A DNA stretch of 64,000 bases from Lactarius indigo (lineage: Eukaryota > Basidiomycota > Agaricomycetes > Russulales > Russulaceae). Positions within the stretch are counted from its first letter, which is position 1, and the number at the start of each line of letters is the position of its first letter. Where the stretch lies: NCBI GenBank assembly GCA_025766275.1, contig JAFKAC010000065.1, positions 277,996 through 341,995 of the forward strand, read 5' to 3'. The notes beneath the pieces were generated by a model. That model saw nothing but the letters and a program-made list of their open reading frames with translations. It had not been told where the DNA came from and ran no database searches. The position numbers and the translations under genes were made by a program. Below are positions 41,371 through 53,254 of this stretch, piece by piece.

Positions 41371-42996
41371 TCAATCGTCGCCTGCTGAGAAAGGGGTCCT
41401 ATTACAAATGAGTTAGCGTGTGATGGTGACGCTGGGCATCCACTGTACCTGGTCCACGTTGTTTACTGACGTAGTATAGTGGCTCATATTCCACCGCTAT
41501 AGGATGGCCGGAGAGACTCCGCGAAGTCATGAATGACACTACGACCTCCCTCAAAGGCGTACGGTATGGCCCGGACTGTATTATGTAGAGCTTGTGCAGG
41601 GCAGGAAGCACCGTTTCGCACTCCAAGGCTGGTTGAAAAGCACCCACGACGTTTGTCGAGTAATCCCCATCGAGATGAACCCACTTTACACCTGTAAATG
41701 GTCTGATAATCTCCAGCCATTGTCCACTATCGTCCTGTCTTGGTTGTTGCGTCGCACTGACGCGTAGACACTCCACATTGGAAAGGAAGGAGGAAAAATG
41801 TGCGCAAATTCGAGCCATGGATAATAGCCGGTCGCAGATTAGTAGTAATGTGAGGTATGTGGGAGCTCCTGGCTGCATCAGCGAGATGCAGACGCCATGT
41901 CCAGAGCATAGAATTTGTGCTTGGCGGTGTGACTTAGGCATTTCTATCCGATTGATGAATCCGCTAAGTTCTATGAGTTCCAACTCGTGGTTTTTACTGG
42001 TGAATGCGACTTCGATATCCACAAGTCGGGGAGCATCGATTCCGGACACAAAGCCTTCTAAGTACTCGTCGATTCCTCGAAAGTCAAGGCGAGTAAGAGC
42101 GGGGAAAATAACGCGTTTCATAGACGGTGGGGATACGTCAATTTCATGGTTGGTGAAAGGGAAATGGAGTGAAAGTGATCGGAGTTGGGACATCTTGGAC
42201 AAGGCGTCCGTGAGTGCCCCTAGTGAGAAAAGCCAAGTATTGAGAACTTCGTGAAGCTGAAGGTCTACAAGGTCCTTGGAAGAATAAAGAAGCAGAGGGA
42301 GTGCGAAAAAGGTGATCCCAGTCAAGTGGAGGCTACGGAGACGTGTGCTCCGTCCAAAAACGCCTGGCAGGGTCCGCCGCTGTCTATTTCGAGATAGGAG
42401 AACGAGGTTTTCCAGTTCCGAAAATGGCCCCTCGATTGTGGATAACTTTTCCAGGAGCGAGCTTGTGACTGTGAGGCTGATGGAACTAACGCGATCGGAT
42501 TGCTTGAGTGCAGCCACGATATTGTCCTCATCATCGGGAGCCGGCGGATCGAACTCCAGAGATCCCCCATACTCAACAACGATAGGCAGAGATGGTAAGT
42601 AATCTGGAATCTTCAAAAAAGGCACTCCGTGCGTACAGAACAATCGAAGGTGTAGAGTCAGCTGAGACGCCAATACAAGACAACGCCATCTGTGACATAT
42701 ATGCACAAGCCTGGGCCAGGATCGTGGAGAGGCGTCCAGATAATGACGAAATATGTTCAGAAGTACTTTGTCTGAGAGCTCCCCAAATGTGACTTGTCAA
42801 AGTTAGCGAGAGGCGTAGGTATTGGCAGAACGTGTACCTCTGCTTGGGCATTCAATTTCAAGTTGTGCGGCAATCGATTGAGGGGGCGATATGAGTCTGC
42901 CACATCTATTGGGAGATCCACTACATCGACTGTCAGTCTGTCACCTGCAGAGGAAGTAGATTGAAGATGCTAGATTGCTTACTTTTGAGAGAGCAT
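41371..42996 (-). CDS. F-box protein 2, without zinc fingers
   Basis: Four exons by eye: 42996-42983, 42929-42838, 42792-41449 and 41381-41371, summing to 487 codons (486 residues). The first exon is 14 nt, starting ATGCTCTCTC, as in three other family members. The F-box is VTFGELSDKVLLNIFRHYLD, then R-L-V-H-I-C-H-R-W-R, followed by an LRR-like region. It ends just where relatives begin their zinc-finger module. The last intron uses a ttctcagcag acceptor and the final 11-nt exon supplies the stop. An alternative in which the last intron is retained would add a short tail. Probably an SCF substrate receptor. Confidence 0.75.
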
Positions 42997-43753
42997 GAGA
43001 AGAAAACGAATGGGACAGCAATTGTTGACGTATTAGACTCAGTATCCATTCCGAGTCTATCATATGATACCGTACTATGCTATCATGCCAAATCGGACGA
43101 AAACTCCCAGGGAGATAAGAAATTTAAATTTCGGACACAGCTAGTCACGACCTAGTTCTCTGTTCACAGTAATTTTGGCAGATCCCATCAGAATTATACT
43201 TTTAAAATACAAGTTCCAAAGATCAGAGAGATCCCTCAGTTCGATGGTATAAAATATAGGGATCAGTTGCGGAATCATGGGGATTTTGAGTACTACTCGA
43301 TCATTCTAAAACACTCGCTCGAGCTGTGTACACCAGAATTTGCAAGATGGCTTACCCAATTTACCCATCCGTATACATAAAAATTTAGACAGGTTGGATA
43401 TATATTGCACCGTCAAGGTGGAGAATGATGCTGAGCGTGACAACAGAGGGTTGGGCACCGGTCCGCTCTAGACTGGCAATCCGCTTCAATTTCGGGGCTT
43501 CCCTTGGGAATAAAAAGTACACAGTCGTATAGGGGGTGTGTGTGGCTACCTGTCTATGGGGGTTTTGGCACTATATGCTCGGGTATATGTAGGTCCGTTC
43601 CTAAGATATTCAAGTGTTTCTAAAAAAAAAAAAAAAATGAGAGGACAAAATGAAAGGAAGTTGCTGTCCGTAGACTGCTACCACGCGACTTTGGGGAACG
43701 GGACAGATAGTGTCGAAGGGGCGAAGGACCTGACGAAGAGGGACGGGGTGTCG
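42997..43753. other. Intergenic region between two F-box units
   Basis: About 750 bp upstream of F-box gene 2 and downstream of gene 3. It contains a 15-base A run at 43623 and no convincing gene. The promoter of gene 2 must lie here. Confidence 0.5.
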
Positions 43754-45406
43754 TTAGGCCATGCTGGGATCTTGTCCGGTGTCGGAGTCCCTAGATATCG
43801 GAACTGGCGCGCGCGGAGAACTGTGGCGGCTAACGAGACTGTCAAGTTGGGAAGGGGAGAGACGTTTTAAAACTGGACCCGAAATGAGTGCGTCATTATG
43901 TGCGACCTCGGGGTGTTCGCTCTTGATGTGTTCTGGGAATAGAAAATGGTACCCAGGCACACATTGGAAGTCGTCGCAATACAAGCACGCTTTTTGGTAT
44001 CCATGCTCGCGTTCAAGGTGTTGTTCGAGGTCACGCTGCTGCCCAAAACTGGCATAACAGATATGGCACTGGTATGACGGTGCAGTAACCTGTACGGGAC
44101 GGCCGGAGAGTGATCGCGATGTGATGAATGACAGTACAGCATCCCACGACGGCCCGTCCATCGCTATAGGCTTGTCTACACGAAGGTTGTGCAGGGCAGG
44201 GAGAAAAGTCGAGTCAGTTGTGTGCACGTGGGCTGGACGCAAAGCGCGTAAGATGTCCTTCGCATGTACACCAGCTACATGAAAGTCTTTGGCGCTGCCG
44301 AATGAACGGATAAGTTCTAGCCATTGTTCAGCGTCCATATCATCCTGCCAATTTGGCGATTGGGTAGTATTGATGCCTAGAGTTTCGATACGGAAAGGAG
44401 AAAATTTATCACAAACTTGAGCCATCGAGGACAACTGCCAGTCTAACTGCTTGCACGATATTTGTAATCGAAGAGGCATGGAAGCCTCTGAGCTGGTAAA
44501 CGAGATGGAAATGGCATCTTCAGAAGTCTGAACCTCTGCGTCACTGAGCGTCGTCGGTACTCCCGTCCGCTCAATGAATCGGCCAAGTTGCGATGCGTCC
44601 ATCGTGGGTTGGCTAAACAATGTGATGTCTATATCCCCGAGACCAGGTGTATCGATTCTGGCTACGAGGCTGTCTAAATACTTGCTAGTTCCTCGATATT
44701 TGAGGGACGTGAGAGCAGGGAGGACAACGCGTTCCCCTGACTGTGGAGGCAAAGTGAGGTAGTTTCGGCGGGGCGGGAGGGAAAGGAAATGGAGTGAAAG
44801 TGTTCGAAGATTGATCATCCCGGTCAAGGCATTCGCGAATGCTTCTGGGGAAAAATACCCAGAACTGGGAATTTGGTGGAGCTGAATATCTACGAGGTCG
44901 TGGGAGGGCGAAAGTAGCTGCGGCAATGAGGGAAGCGCAATCTTGGTCGAGTGGAGAGTACGGAGGCGAGTTCCCCACCGAAGAGTGCTGGGGAGGGTCA
45001 GCTGTATGTTATCTCGGGACAGAAGAACAAGTTCCTCCAGTTCCGAAAGCGGCTCAGATATTGTGGGAAGTTTATCAAGGAGCGAACTGGCGACGGTGAG
45101 GCTGATGGAGCTAACAAAACCAGATCGTTTCAGTGCGGCAATGATATTGTCTTCGTCCTCGGGAGTCGGCGGATCGAGATCCGGAAACCCCCCGTACCGT
45201 ACGACGATAGGCAAAACTGGCCAACGATCTAGAGCATTCAAAACGGGTGTTCCTGGCGTAAAGTAGAGCCGAAGGTTTAGACCCAGAGGTGCTGTATGTA
45301 CGATCCGTCGCCATCTTTGGCACACGTACGTGAGCCTAGGCCAAGTTTGCGGAGCGACATCCAGGTAATATCGAAATATGTACAGAAGGACGTCGTCGGA
45401 GAGCAT
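43754..45406 (-). CDS. F-box protein 3 with C-terminal C2H2-like fingers
   Basis: 550 residues from ATG at 45406 (MLSDDVLLYIFRYYLDVAPQTWPRL). The order is F-box, V-C-Q-R-W-R-R-I-V, an LRR-like body, then fingers CHICYASFGQQRDLEQH...H and CLYCDDFQC...H. It is the closest relative of F-box protein 1, sharing long stretches such as SPEAFANAL-x-GMINLRTLSLHF. Its ATG follows the predicted spliced stop of gene 4 by one base, just as gene 1 follows gene 2. Upstream in-frame codons exist (N-Y-V-E-Q before the intron), but no ATG, so initiation at 45406 is favoured. Confidence 0.85.
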   Translation of the reverse strand: MLSDDVLLYIFRYYLDVAPQTWPRLTYVCQRWRRIVHTAPLGLNLRLYFTPGTPVLNALDRWPVLPIVVRYGGFPDLDPPTPEDEDNIIAALKRSGFVSSISLTVASSLLDKLPTISEPLSELEELVLLSRDNIQLTLPSTLRWGTRLRTLHSTKIALPSLPQLLSPSHDLVDIQLHQIPSSGYFSPEAFANALTGMINLRTLSLHFLSLPPRRNYLTLPPQSGERVVLPALTSLKYRGTSKYLDSLVARIDTPGLGDIDITLFSQPTMDASQLGRFIERTGVPTTLSDAEVQTSEDAISISFTSSEASMPLRLQISCKQLDWQLSSMAQVCDKFSPFRIETLGINTTQSPNWQDDMDAEQWLELIRSFGSAKDFHVAGVHAKDILRALRPAHVHTTDSTFLPALHNLRVDKPIAMDGPSWDAVLSFITSRSLSGRPVQVTAPSYQCHICYASFGQQRDLEQHLEREHGYQKACLYCDDFQCVPGYHFLFPEHIKSEHPEVAHNDALISGPVLKRLSPSQLDSLVSRHSSPRAPVPISRDSDTGQDPSMA

Positions 45407-45407
45407 C

Positions 45408-47062
45408 TCAACTGTTACCTGCTGAGAAAAGGGTTTTACTCCAAACGAGTTAGCGAGTGGTGGTGGTGGCAATGAGCATATATGTACCTGTTCCACGTAG
45501 TTCACTTATGTGGCCTAGATGTTCGTATTCCACTGCAATAGGACGGCCAGAGAACCCACGTAAGGTCATGAATGATACTACAGCATCCGGCAAAGGCGCA
45601 AGACGTGGCCCAGGCTGCGGTATGTAGAGCTTGTGCAGGGCAGGTAGCATAGTCTCGCTCCGCAAAGCACATAGGATGTTCGTTGAGACGTTCCCAGCGA
45701 CATGAAATCGTTTTACACCTGTGAATGAGTTGGCAGTCCTTATCCATTGTTCATGATCGAGACTATCCTCCCATCTTGATTGTCGCGTCACACTGACGCG
45801 TAGATCATCTACATTGGAAAGGAGAGCAGAAAAACAAGTGCAAATCTGAGCCATGGACGATAGCTGGTCGCGTAATGGCCCGTGGAGGAACGGCAATTTA
45901 AGGCAAGTGGAAGACCCTAGCTGTATCAAGGAGATGGAGATGGCGTGCCCGGAAGATACAATATCCGCCCGACAGTGTGACTTGTGCATTTCGATCCGGC
46001 CGATGAATTTGCTAAGATTTGAAACATCGGTGACGAATGTATCCAGGAATGTGACTTCGATATCCCCTAGACAAGGAGCGTCTATCCAGGCCACCAGGCG
46101 CTCCAGGTACCTGGAATTACCTCGAATATTAAGGCGGGTGAGAACAGGGAGAACAACGCGTTCTCCAGATGGTAGGTGTGGGTCAGGGTATTTGGCGGTA
46201 GAGAGGAAATGAAGAGAAAGTGACCGAAGCTGGGCCATCCTGGACAAGGCATTCGTGAGTGCTTCTGGTGTTAATTGCCAAGGATAGTGACCTTCGTGAA
46301 GCCGAAGGTCTACGAGATCCCTGGAGGAACAAAGTAGCTGCGGAAGTGCGGGAATTACGACCCTAGTCGAGTGGAGACAACGAAGGCGCGGTCCCCACCG
46401 GAAAGCGTTGGGCAAGGTCACCCTCACACCATTTCGAGACAGAAGGACGAGGTTTTCCAGCTCCGAAAATTGCCCCTTGATTGTGGATAACTTTTCCAGG
46501 AGCGAGCTTGTGACGGTGAGGCTGATAGAATTAACACGATCAGACTGCTTGAGTGCAGCCATGATGTTGTCTTCGTCCTCGGGAGCCGGCGTATCGAGCG
46601 CTAGAGATCCCCCATACTGCACAACGATAGGTAGGGAGGGCCAGCAATCTAGAGTCTTCAATACAGGCGTTCCATGCGTACAGAAGATTCGAAGGTGTAG
46701 AGCCCGTTGAGATGCGAATACGATACGTCGCCATCTGCGACATATATGCACAAGCCTAGGCCAGAGTCGTGGAGAAACATCGAGATAATGGCGAAATATG
46801 GTCAAAAGCACATTGTCTAAAAGCTCCTCGATCGTGACTTGCCGAGAAAATGAAAAGGTTAGCTAGAGGCGCAGGCGGTAGGTATTCAGGTTGGCAGAAG
46901 ATGTACCTCTTTCAGGGAATTTGTTCAAGTTCGATGTGGTAACGAGTTTGGGCGGTGATACGCACCGGCCATGGGAATGTGTATTGAGATATCTGCGACA
47001 TCGGCTGTCACGGTGCAGAAGAACTAGTAAAGACACTTGATCACTTACTTTAAAGATTGCAT
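45408..47062 (-). CDS. F-box protein 4, without zinc fingers
   Basis: Four exons: 47062-47049, 47004-46907, 46837-45488 and 45418-45408, summing to 491 codons (490 residues). The first exon is again 14 nt (ATGCAATCTTTAAA). The F-box is VTIEELLDNVLLTIFRHYLD with H-I-C-R-R-W-R-R-I-V-F-A-S, then an LRR-like body. The end lies at the point where genes 1 and 3 start their fingers. The last exon gives G-N-S-stop. It is the paralogue of gene 2, and the 4-3 pair mirrors the 2-1 pair, so a two-gene unit was duplicated. Confidence 0.75.
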
Positions 47063-48449
47063 GAGGGGAGGAGAACGAACGGGGGGAGCTATCTTTGGCG
47101 TCACCGTATCCTTATTGTAGAGCATGGAGTTATCACACCGCCACTGGCACTTACACCGCCAGTCGGACGCCGCATACACATCGCAGCGAGGCCCCTGGCG
47201 ATCGAGGCCCACGCGCAGAAATCACACGTAAATCACACGTAAATCGCCTCTCGCTATTCTCCTTATGTAACGCGCTTTCAGGAAAAGATGGCCAGTCTAC
47301 ACAGTAGTTATGATGCCGGAGCGACGAAGGAGCGGCGGCAATGCGGAGTGACGCAATGAGCCAACGTATGATAATTGTGTTAAAGGCGCATGAATACATG
47401 TCAGATATTCAGGAAACGACGTTGTGGTGGTGATGGTCAAGGGGTAGCGCTGAAGCCGCCGCTACCCGGGCCGCTTTCTGGAGCACCTACATCTCTTCGA
47501 CCTCGATGGGGAGTCGTGAGCGTCTCGAAATACTAGATTATTGCGATCTATGAAGTATAGTATGACCAGCGTCGTCGCTGACAATAGCGTGTACGGCAAC
47601 AGTAACGATGCGACCAAGGGCCAGGGTTACCATGCTTCCAGCGGTTGGGGTGGACAAGCTCACTCTAGGGAAGAGCTTACGCAACGGCGGCGGCGGAGGT
47701 TCCAATCTCGATTTTGATGCACAGAAACCTGCATCACTCCGGTTCGTTCCACTAGAAACCGTGGCGGCAGCAACGCAATGGCTGCAGCCCCACATTACTG
47801 TAACCCACTGCGTTATCCGGCTTCGGGATTGGGGTCATCGATTTTCGACCTCAGACTAGCCTGGTTCTCCCGCGGCGGCGGGATGTCGAACAAGCTCACT
47901 ATAGCGTAGTTCGCTGCTATTTTTCCTGTTCTGGTGGACCTTGTATTAATTACTAGGGTGGTACAAAGAGGCAATCGTTAGTTCGGACAATGAGAGCGGC
48001 TCCAGCCTCAACTCTGCGGTATCTGTCGGACCGGTTTGCCGTAGGCGGACTTCATTTTACTGATATTTTCTCTTCATAAATACTTCCGAGTCGTAGTTTA
48101 CACACAGAGACCTCACTTCTCTCCCAAAGACTGAGGTTAGTACTTTACTATACTCTCGTATGTTTACCTTACTGACCGAGTATTTAGTCGCGCTTTCCCG
48201 CGCCTCAAACAGTTTTTCCCCCTTCTTTCGTATATAAGTGACTTTAATACGTGTAATACATACGGTCATAAATACATATGTATGCGAAATAAACAAGATA
48301 CTTAGTTCCTCCGTGAGAACCATAAGAACTAGGGGTACTACGGTAATGTCCTAGGTAATGCCTGTGAAGTTAATTTCTGAAATACACGTCGCAGGAACCC
48401 CAGTGAACGCCCGCCATATGCTCTGACGCCTTTATGTGTTGCCCGGCAA
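47063..48449. other. Intergenic region with a diverged repeat
   Basis: About 1.4 kb between F-box genes 4 and 5. No gene is recognised. The start resembles window positions 1-40 weakly (CGTATCCTTA, T-T-G-T-A-G-A-G). Confidence 0.5.
47725..48040 (+). repeat. Diverged dispersed repeat, copy 2
   Basis: Aligns by eye with 3986-4330, sharing GGGATTGGGGTC, CCTCAGACTAG and GGTTCTCCCGCGG in order. No shared open frame. Confidence 0.5.
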
Positions 48450-50746
48450 TCATACCATAGTCTCGTTCTCGATCACAGACCAAGCGTCAAGAGGTTCCAG
48501 TTGGTCAATTGACGATCCTGGAGCCTCAGTCCACCTCCGCAGGCGAGAACTGAGTAAGTTGCCGAGGGATCGAAGATTAGGGACGAATCTCCGGCAACCC
48601 CGTTGGGACTTCGTCGGCCTCCTTGTTAAGCCTGTCCCGGAGATATGCAACGGCGTGCTAGGTCCTTCTAACCGTAGGGGACTCAGCGGCTCGGTGGGGT
48701 GAGAAGGGGTGTCGTTCCCGAGCCACATAAGGACTCGATCGATAGCGGAAGAAGAGTTGTCTGGGGGGAGCGCATTGGAGGGCCAGACATTAGGGGGTCT
48801 GTTGCGGGGTAATCGTCTTCGGGAAGCAAAAAGGCACTGCGACTGCGGGCTGCCGCAAAGTCTGCACCATTCTTCGCACTCGTCTGGAGGTGCGCGGTGC
48901 CTTGAGTGTCGAATGAGGTCTTGCCGTTCTTCGAAACGGAGGTTACAGTGGCGGCACGTTCTTGTCGGGAGTTTACGCGTCGATTCATCGTCCTCTGCTG
49001 TTAGCTCTGGTAGTGTCTTGTCCTTCCTTGAATCCGTGTTTACATATTTTCCTACTATGGGACTTCCGGAGAGCTTGCGCGGGGTGATGATTGACCGTAC
49101 TGCGTCCTGCAACGCGCCCGACCTAGGTCCTATTACGTATAGATTCGTGAGAGCAGGGAGCGCATCGCCCGAAGGCTCCCCGGAAGCTGGCTGCAGGGCA
49201 TGCAAGATGTCTGTCGCGAGTTCGCCAGCAACGTGAAGTTTCTCTGCACCTTTGAATGAGCGGAGAAATTCCGTCCATCGTTCACCGTTCGTGGAGTCCT
49301 GCCCACTTGGCGTTCGCGCCACCTCGACGCGAAGGTCTTTAACACTGGCAAGGGATTGTGAAAAATTATCGCAAATTCGAGCCATGGAGGATAACTGCCG
49401 GTTTAGCTGCCTGCAGGATATTCGTAGTTCGAGGCGTGCGGGGGCTCGTGGCCGGGTTAAGGACATGGAAATTGCACATTCAGAGAATAGGACGTCTGCT
49501 CGCCTAGGGCACTTTTGCATTTCTATCCGGTCGATGAACTGGCGGAGTGGCGAGACGTCGATGGTGGGCCAGTGGGAGAACGTGATTTCGATATCCGCGA
49601 GGTGAGGAGTATCGATTCGGGCTACAAAACCGTTCAAGTAGTCGCTAGTTCCTCGAAACTTGAGGTGGGTAAGGGCAGGGAGAACAAGGCGTTCTTCAGA
49701 CAACGGTGGTACCCCGATGGGACTAGGGTAGAAGGAGGGGAAGTGGAAATGGAGTGAAAGTGACTGAAGCTGAGTCACGCCGGACAGGGCACTCGCGAAC
49801 GCTTGTGGTGACAGACTCTGAAAATTAAAGATTTCGTGAAGCTGAAGATCGACAAGGTTTGGGCAAGACGAAAGTAATTGCGGGAGTGAGGGAGAGGAAA
49901 TCCTAGCCAAGCAAAGACTACGGAGGCGCGTGCCCCACCGGAAATTAGTGGGGAATGGCAGCGGCAGGCCATTTCGGCACAGAAGAACGAGATCTTCCAG
50001 TTCCGGAAACGGCTCTTCGATCGCACCCAGTTTTTTCAGGAGCGAATGTGTGAGGCTGAGGCTGATGGAGCAAACGCGATCGGGGTGCTTCAAGGCGGCC
50101 ACGATGTTGTTCTCGTCTTCGGGAGTAGGGGGGTTGAGCATTGGACATCCCTTGTATTGTACGACAATAGGCAAGGCCGGCCAACAGTCTAGAGTCTTCG
50201 ATACGGGTGTTCCGTGCTTACAGTAGAGTCGAAGATCTAGACCTCGAGGTGATGCGAATACGATACGTCGCCACCTTCGGCACACGTGCGCAAGCCTATG
50301 CCAATGCAGCGGTGAAGACACTCGGTAAGAACCGAATATGTTAAATAGGACGTCGTCTGGGAGTATTTCAATCGACGTATTTCGGCCCAGGAGAGGGAAA
50401 TTAAATGTTCTTCGATGGAGGATAATTTCCTGAATGTTGCCCGTCGTTCCGGGGGATAATGACGCCAGGTCAGAATCAAGTGTATTCACGAAGGGAGGCG
50501 TTCCATTCGCCGCGTAACGGCAAAGAAGGGGGACCCTCCCTGTTAAAAGTCAATGACCGACACGGGGATTGTATGCAAAATGTACCGTACCCTCAGGCAG
50601 GTTACGGTGACCTTCTGAATCGGAAGGAGGTTGGGTCATAGCTGGACACCGAGTGCGTCTACTGGGAGATCCGAGTATACACCGTCGCGGTGAGCTCCCG
50701 CAGCAGAATAAGTAAAGCATTCAACGACTCACCTGTGAGAACTCAT
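48450..50746 (-). CDS. F-box protein 5 with C-terminal zinc-finger-like region
   Basis: Three exons by eye: 50746-50733 (14 nt, ATGAGTTCTCACAG), about 50694-50591, and 50539-48450, summing to 736 codons (735 residues). The F-box is SIEILPDDVLFNIFGSYR with R-L-A-H-V-C-R-R-W-R-R-I-V-F-A-S, then LRLYCKHGTPVSKTL, an LRR-like body, and a finger-like CRHCNLRFEERQDLIRH followed by CRLCG. A longer, low-complexity C-terminus of about 150 residues is not found in the other members. The second-exon acceptor is weak, so that boundary is the least sure. Probably an SCF substrate receptor. Confidence 0.8.
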
Positions 50747-53254
50747 GAGGGTGGACAACGGGAGATTTAGGGTACCTACTGTCCTTTAACGGGAGCTTTC
50801 AAAATCGAAGCTGTGGGCAGAATTCGGAGCATGGTCTACGGTAGGCGAACACGCCGTTTGAGCGAGTCGGAGGAGCCCAACGTATTTCCGTGCTACTGTA
50901 GTACACGTTACATTCGGCGAGGTTGGACTGCGGGTATGACCTGGTCTGAGGATATGACGTGGAGCCCGAGAGATGGCTTTCGCGAATGAAGCGCTCGAGG
51001 CGCAGGCATTGCGTTCTGCGTGGGTGAGGAGATAGGCATTGGGTCGAACTAGCGTTCCGCACTGGCTTTCGTTCTCCGCTTACGTCCATCACGCGCCACT
51101 GTATCTCCTCTCCTCCACTTCGCGACTGCTATGTTCTGCATACATTCTCCCAGGTTACCATCATACTGTCTGCCCGAATACTGACGGCAACACTACGATT
51201 GAACGGCGGTAGTTGTGACTGAGGCGGCTCCTCGACATCTCCAAATGCGCATATACCCTCCTATCTCGTTTCTCCCATATGCTCTCATGCGCGTGGGCAT
51301 TTGCACCTTTTGAGCAAGTTTCTGGGTATTCCTATACTTTTCCTCCTTTGGTCTGCCATTCCTCCTTACGGGATCGGGAGAATTTTTACGATTCTCGAGA
51401 CCATTTTCTCTTTTCTTTTCTTTTCGGGGCTTTCTTGTCTGTCGCGTGTTTTGATACCTTTTTTTCTATCAGATCCGTGAAAATATACCACCTAATCGTC
51501 AGTTGACAATTCCGCGTCCTCGGCCTTCCAAAATACAAAGCGCATAGTGTGCAAACTGTGCGACCAGGAATCTTTGGAGAGCGAGACGGGCTCTAACGGA
51601 GGTGAGCAATCGAAAGGTATAGATCTGAATGGCCGCCCTAGTCTTTGACGTACCCAGCTGCTGCCCCGCTTTTGTCGTCACCCTTGTTGCTAATACAAGG
51701 CGCAGGGTCCTTCGCACCATTCGCTATTGGTAATTTCAGTCCCCCAGGTTTACCTCTGTCTATGTTCTACACAAGGAATTACTTGTGGAATTCGTCATAA
51801 GGGTCGGCATTGTTTCCCAAGCCCACCTGCATACCGTCCCACAGTCGCTTCCGTGGTCATAGTACCCCCGCAAACAGCACCCTTCAGCCGCACTTACCAA
51901 TGGACTCATCCTCCGTCACCACTGAGGTTCTCCCACGCAACCCCATCTCGGGAAAATCGTCGATACTGAACTTGACCGGACGGCCCCGTACTTTGTGGTA
52001 GCACGGGTACACACCGACATTCGAGGAAAGACGACACAGTAGATGGGTTATGACGAACGCCACGACAGTTGCTCTGTGCGCGAAAAACGACTGGCGGATT
52101 CGAGACGTCCCGTACAGTAAGTTACCTGGTAAGTTAGGAAGATGACTCGGAAGCAGACGAGTTCTGGCGACCTCACCGCCCCGCTCCGGCCCGCTAGTAA
52201 GTTACCTCCTGGAGTTAGCCGCGAGGCTCTGAGAGTACCGTCAGCGCACCATCTTCCATTGTATGATTGGCAATCTTAAAAGTGCAGTGACACATGGCAC
52301 ACACACTTTCTCTTTTGTTGTCGCTCTACTGGTCACGTTTAAGTATGTCGACACTTGGCTTCAGATTACCATTATCTTTGTTTTTTGCAAAAAAAAAAAA
52401 AAAGACCTTTCTTTCCTTCGATTTAATTATGATCTCGTGATCCGGGGCCTGGAAAGACCACTTGTAAAGGATATAAAACCTATTACGAGCCAGATGCCTG
52501 CCAACGGTTCACGGTTGACTGCATTTCATGCGTTTACCATCACGTTCGAGGCCAACCCGGAGTTGCAATCCAACTTGCCTGCCAACCACGACCGACACAC
52601 AACAGTCTCCAGTTTTACATGCTAACACGGCTCTCAGGGCATCACCTAATCCTTGTTTCAGGAGTTTTCAACAAAAAAGCTCCCTTACAGCCTAAGATGG
52701 CGATGAGCTGTCCAGTCCAGGGGCAGTGCGACGCTGCGGTTAGCATCACTGCATGCATCGCATTGTCTCGAACCGACGGAAAGCCAGCAAGTGGACTGCC
52801 CCAGCTAATTTCGTACCCAATCACTATCAATACCCATTATCAATTTGGCCATTGATTCGGAGTCACTGAAGAATCGTTATCCAAGCTGGCGTTCCCGTGA
52901 GATGTGCCCCGAAGACTTCAATTAATCTTAGCTAACTACATTCCTGTCCGACTCAATAACGCCTTCGCACTTGTTCGCACTGCCTTGGTGATTACTGCTA
53001 CTATCCGACTTTCGACACGATTGGTAATTCCCTCGTTTGTTCGCACAGTAAACTTGACAGTAAATGTTCACTGCAATGCGGTGAACCGTGATACCGTGAC
53101 CACGATGTCATTGGTATGTCGTCCATCGGGCCCTGCCGGTCCATCATTCACCTTGCCCCAGAATTTTCAGTCAATTAGTGTGGCATTTTCAATTCAAGGC
53201 GTATTATATATAAGGGCAATGCCTACCCTTGAAATTCGATAGCCTCCCCCCCTG
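50747..53254. other. Intergenic, no gene recognised
   Basis: About 2.5 kb between divergently arranged F-box genes 5 and 6. Only short open frames without motifs (for example 51499-51720 minus, 52263-52625 plus) and a 16-base A run near 52389. Promoters of both flanking genes must lie here. Confidence 0.5.

Noticed and set aside
43622..43637. Poly-A tracts (also near 52389, 56226, 56941 and 63018) as tails of SINEs or processed genes
   Set aside because: They lie in introns or spacers without flanking duplications or element bodies; those in introns act as pyrimidine tracts on the coding strand or are simple homopolymers.
41371..45418. A single long protein fusing F-box genes 2 and 1 (or 4 and 3)
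   Set aside because: A phase-matching donor exists only in the 2-1 unit (after GGTACA) and not in the 4-3 unit; the shared donor gives a stop before the second ATG in both.
51499..51720. A 73-codon minus-strand open frame between F-box genes
   Set aside because: Short, without a motif, splice partner or promoter evidence.
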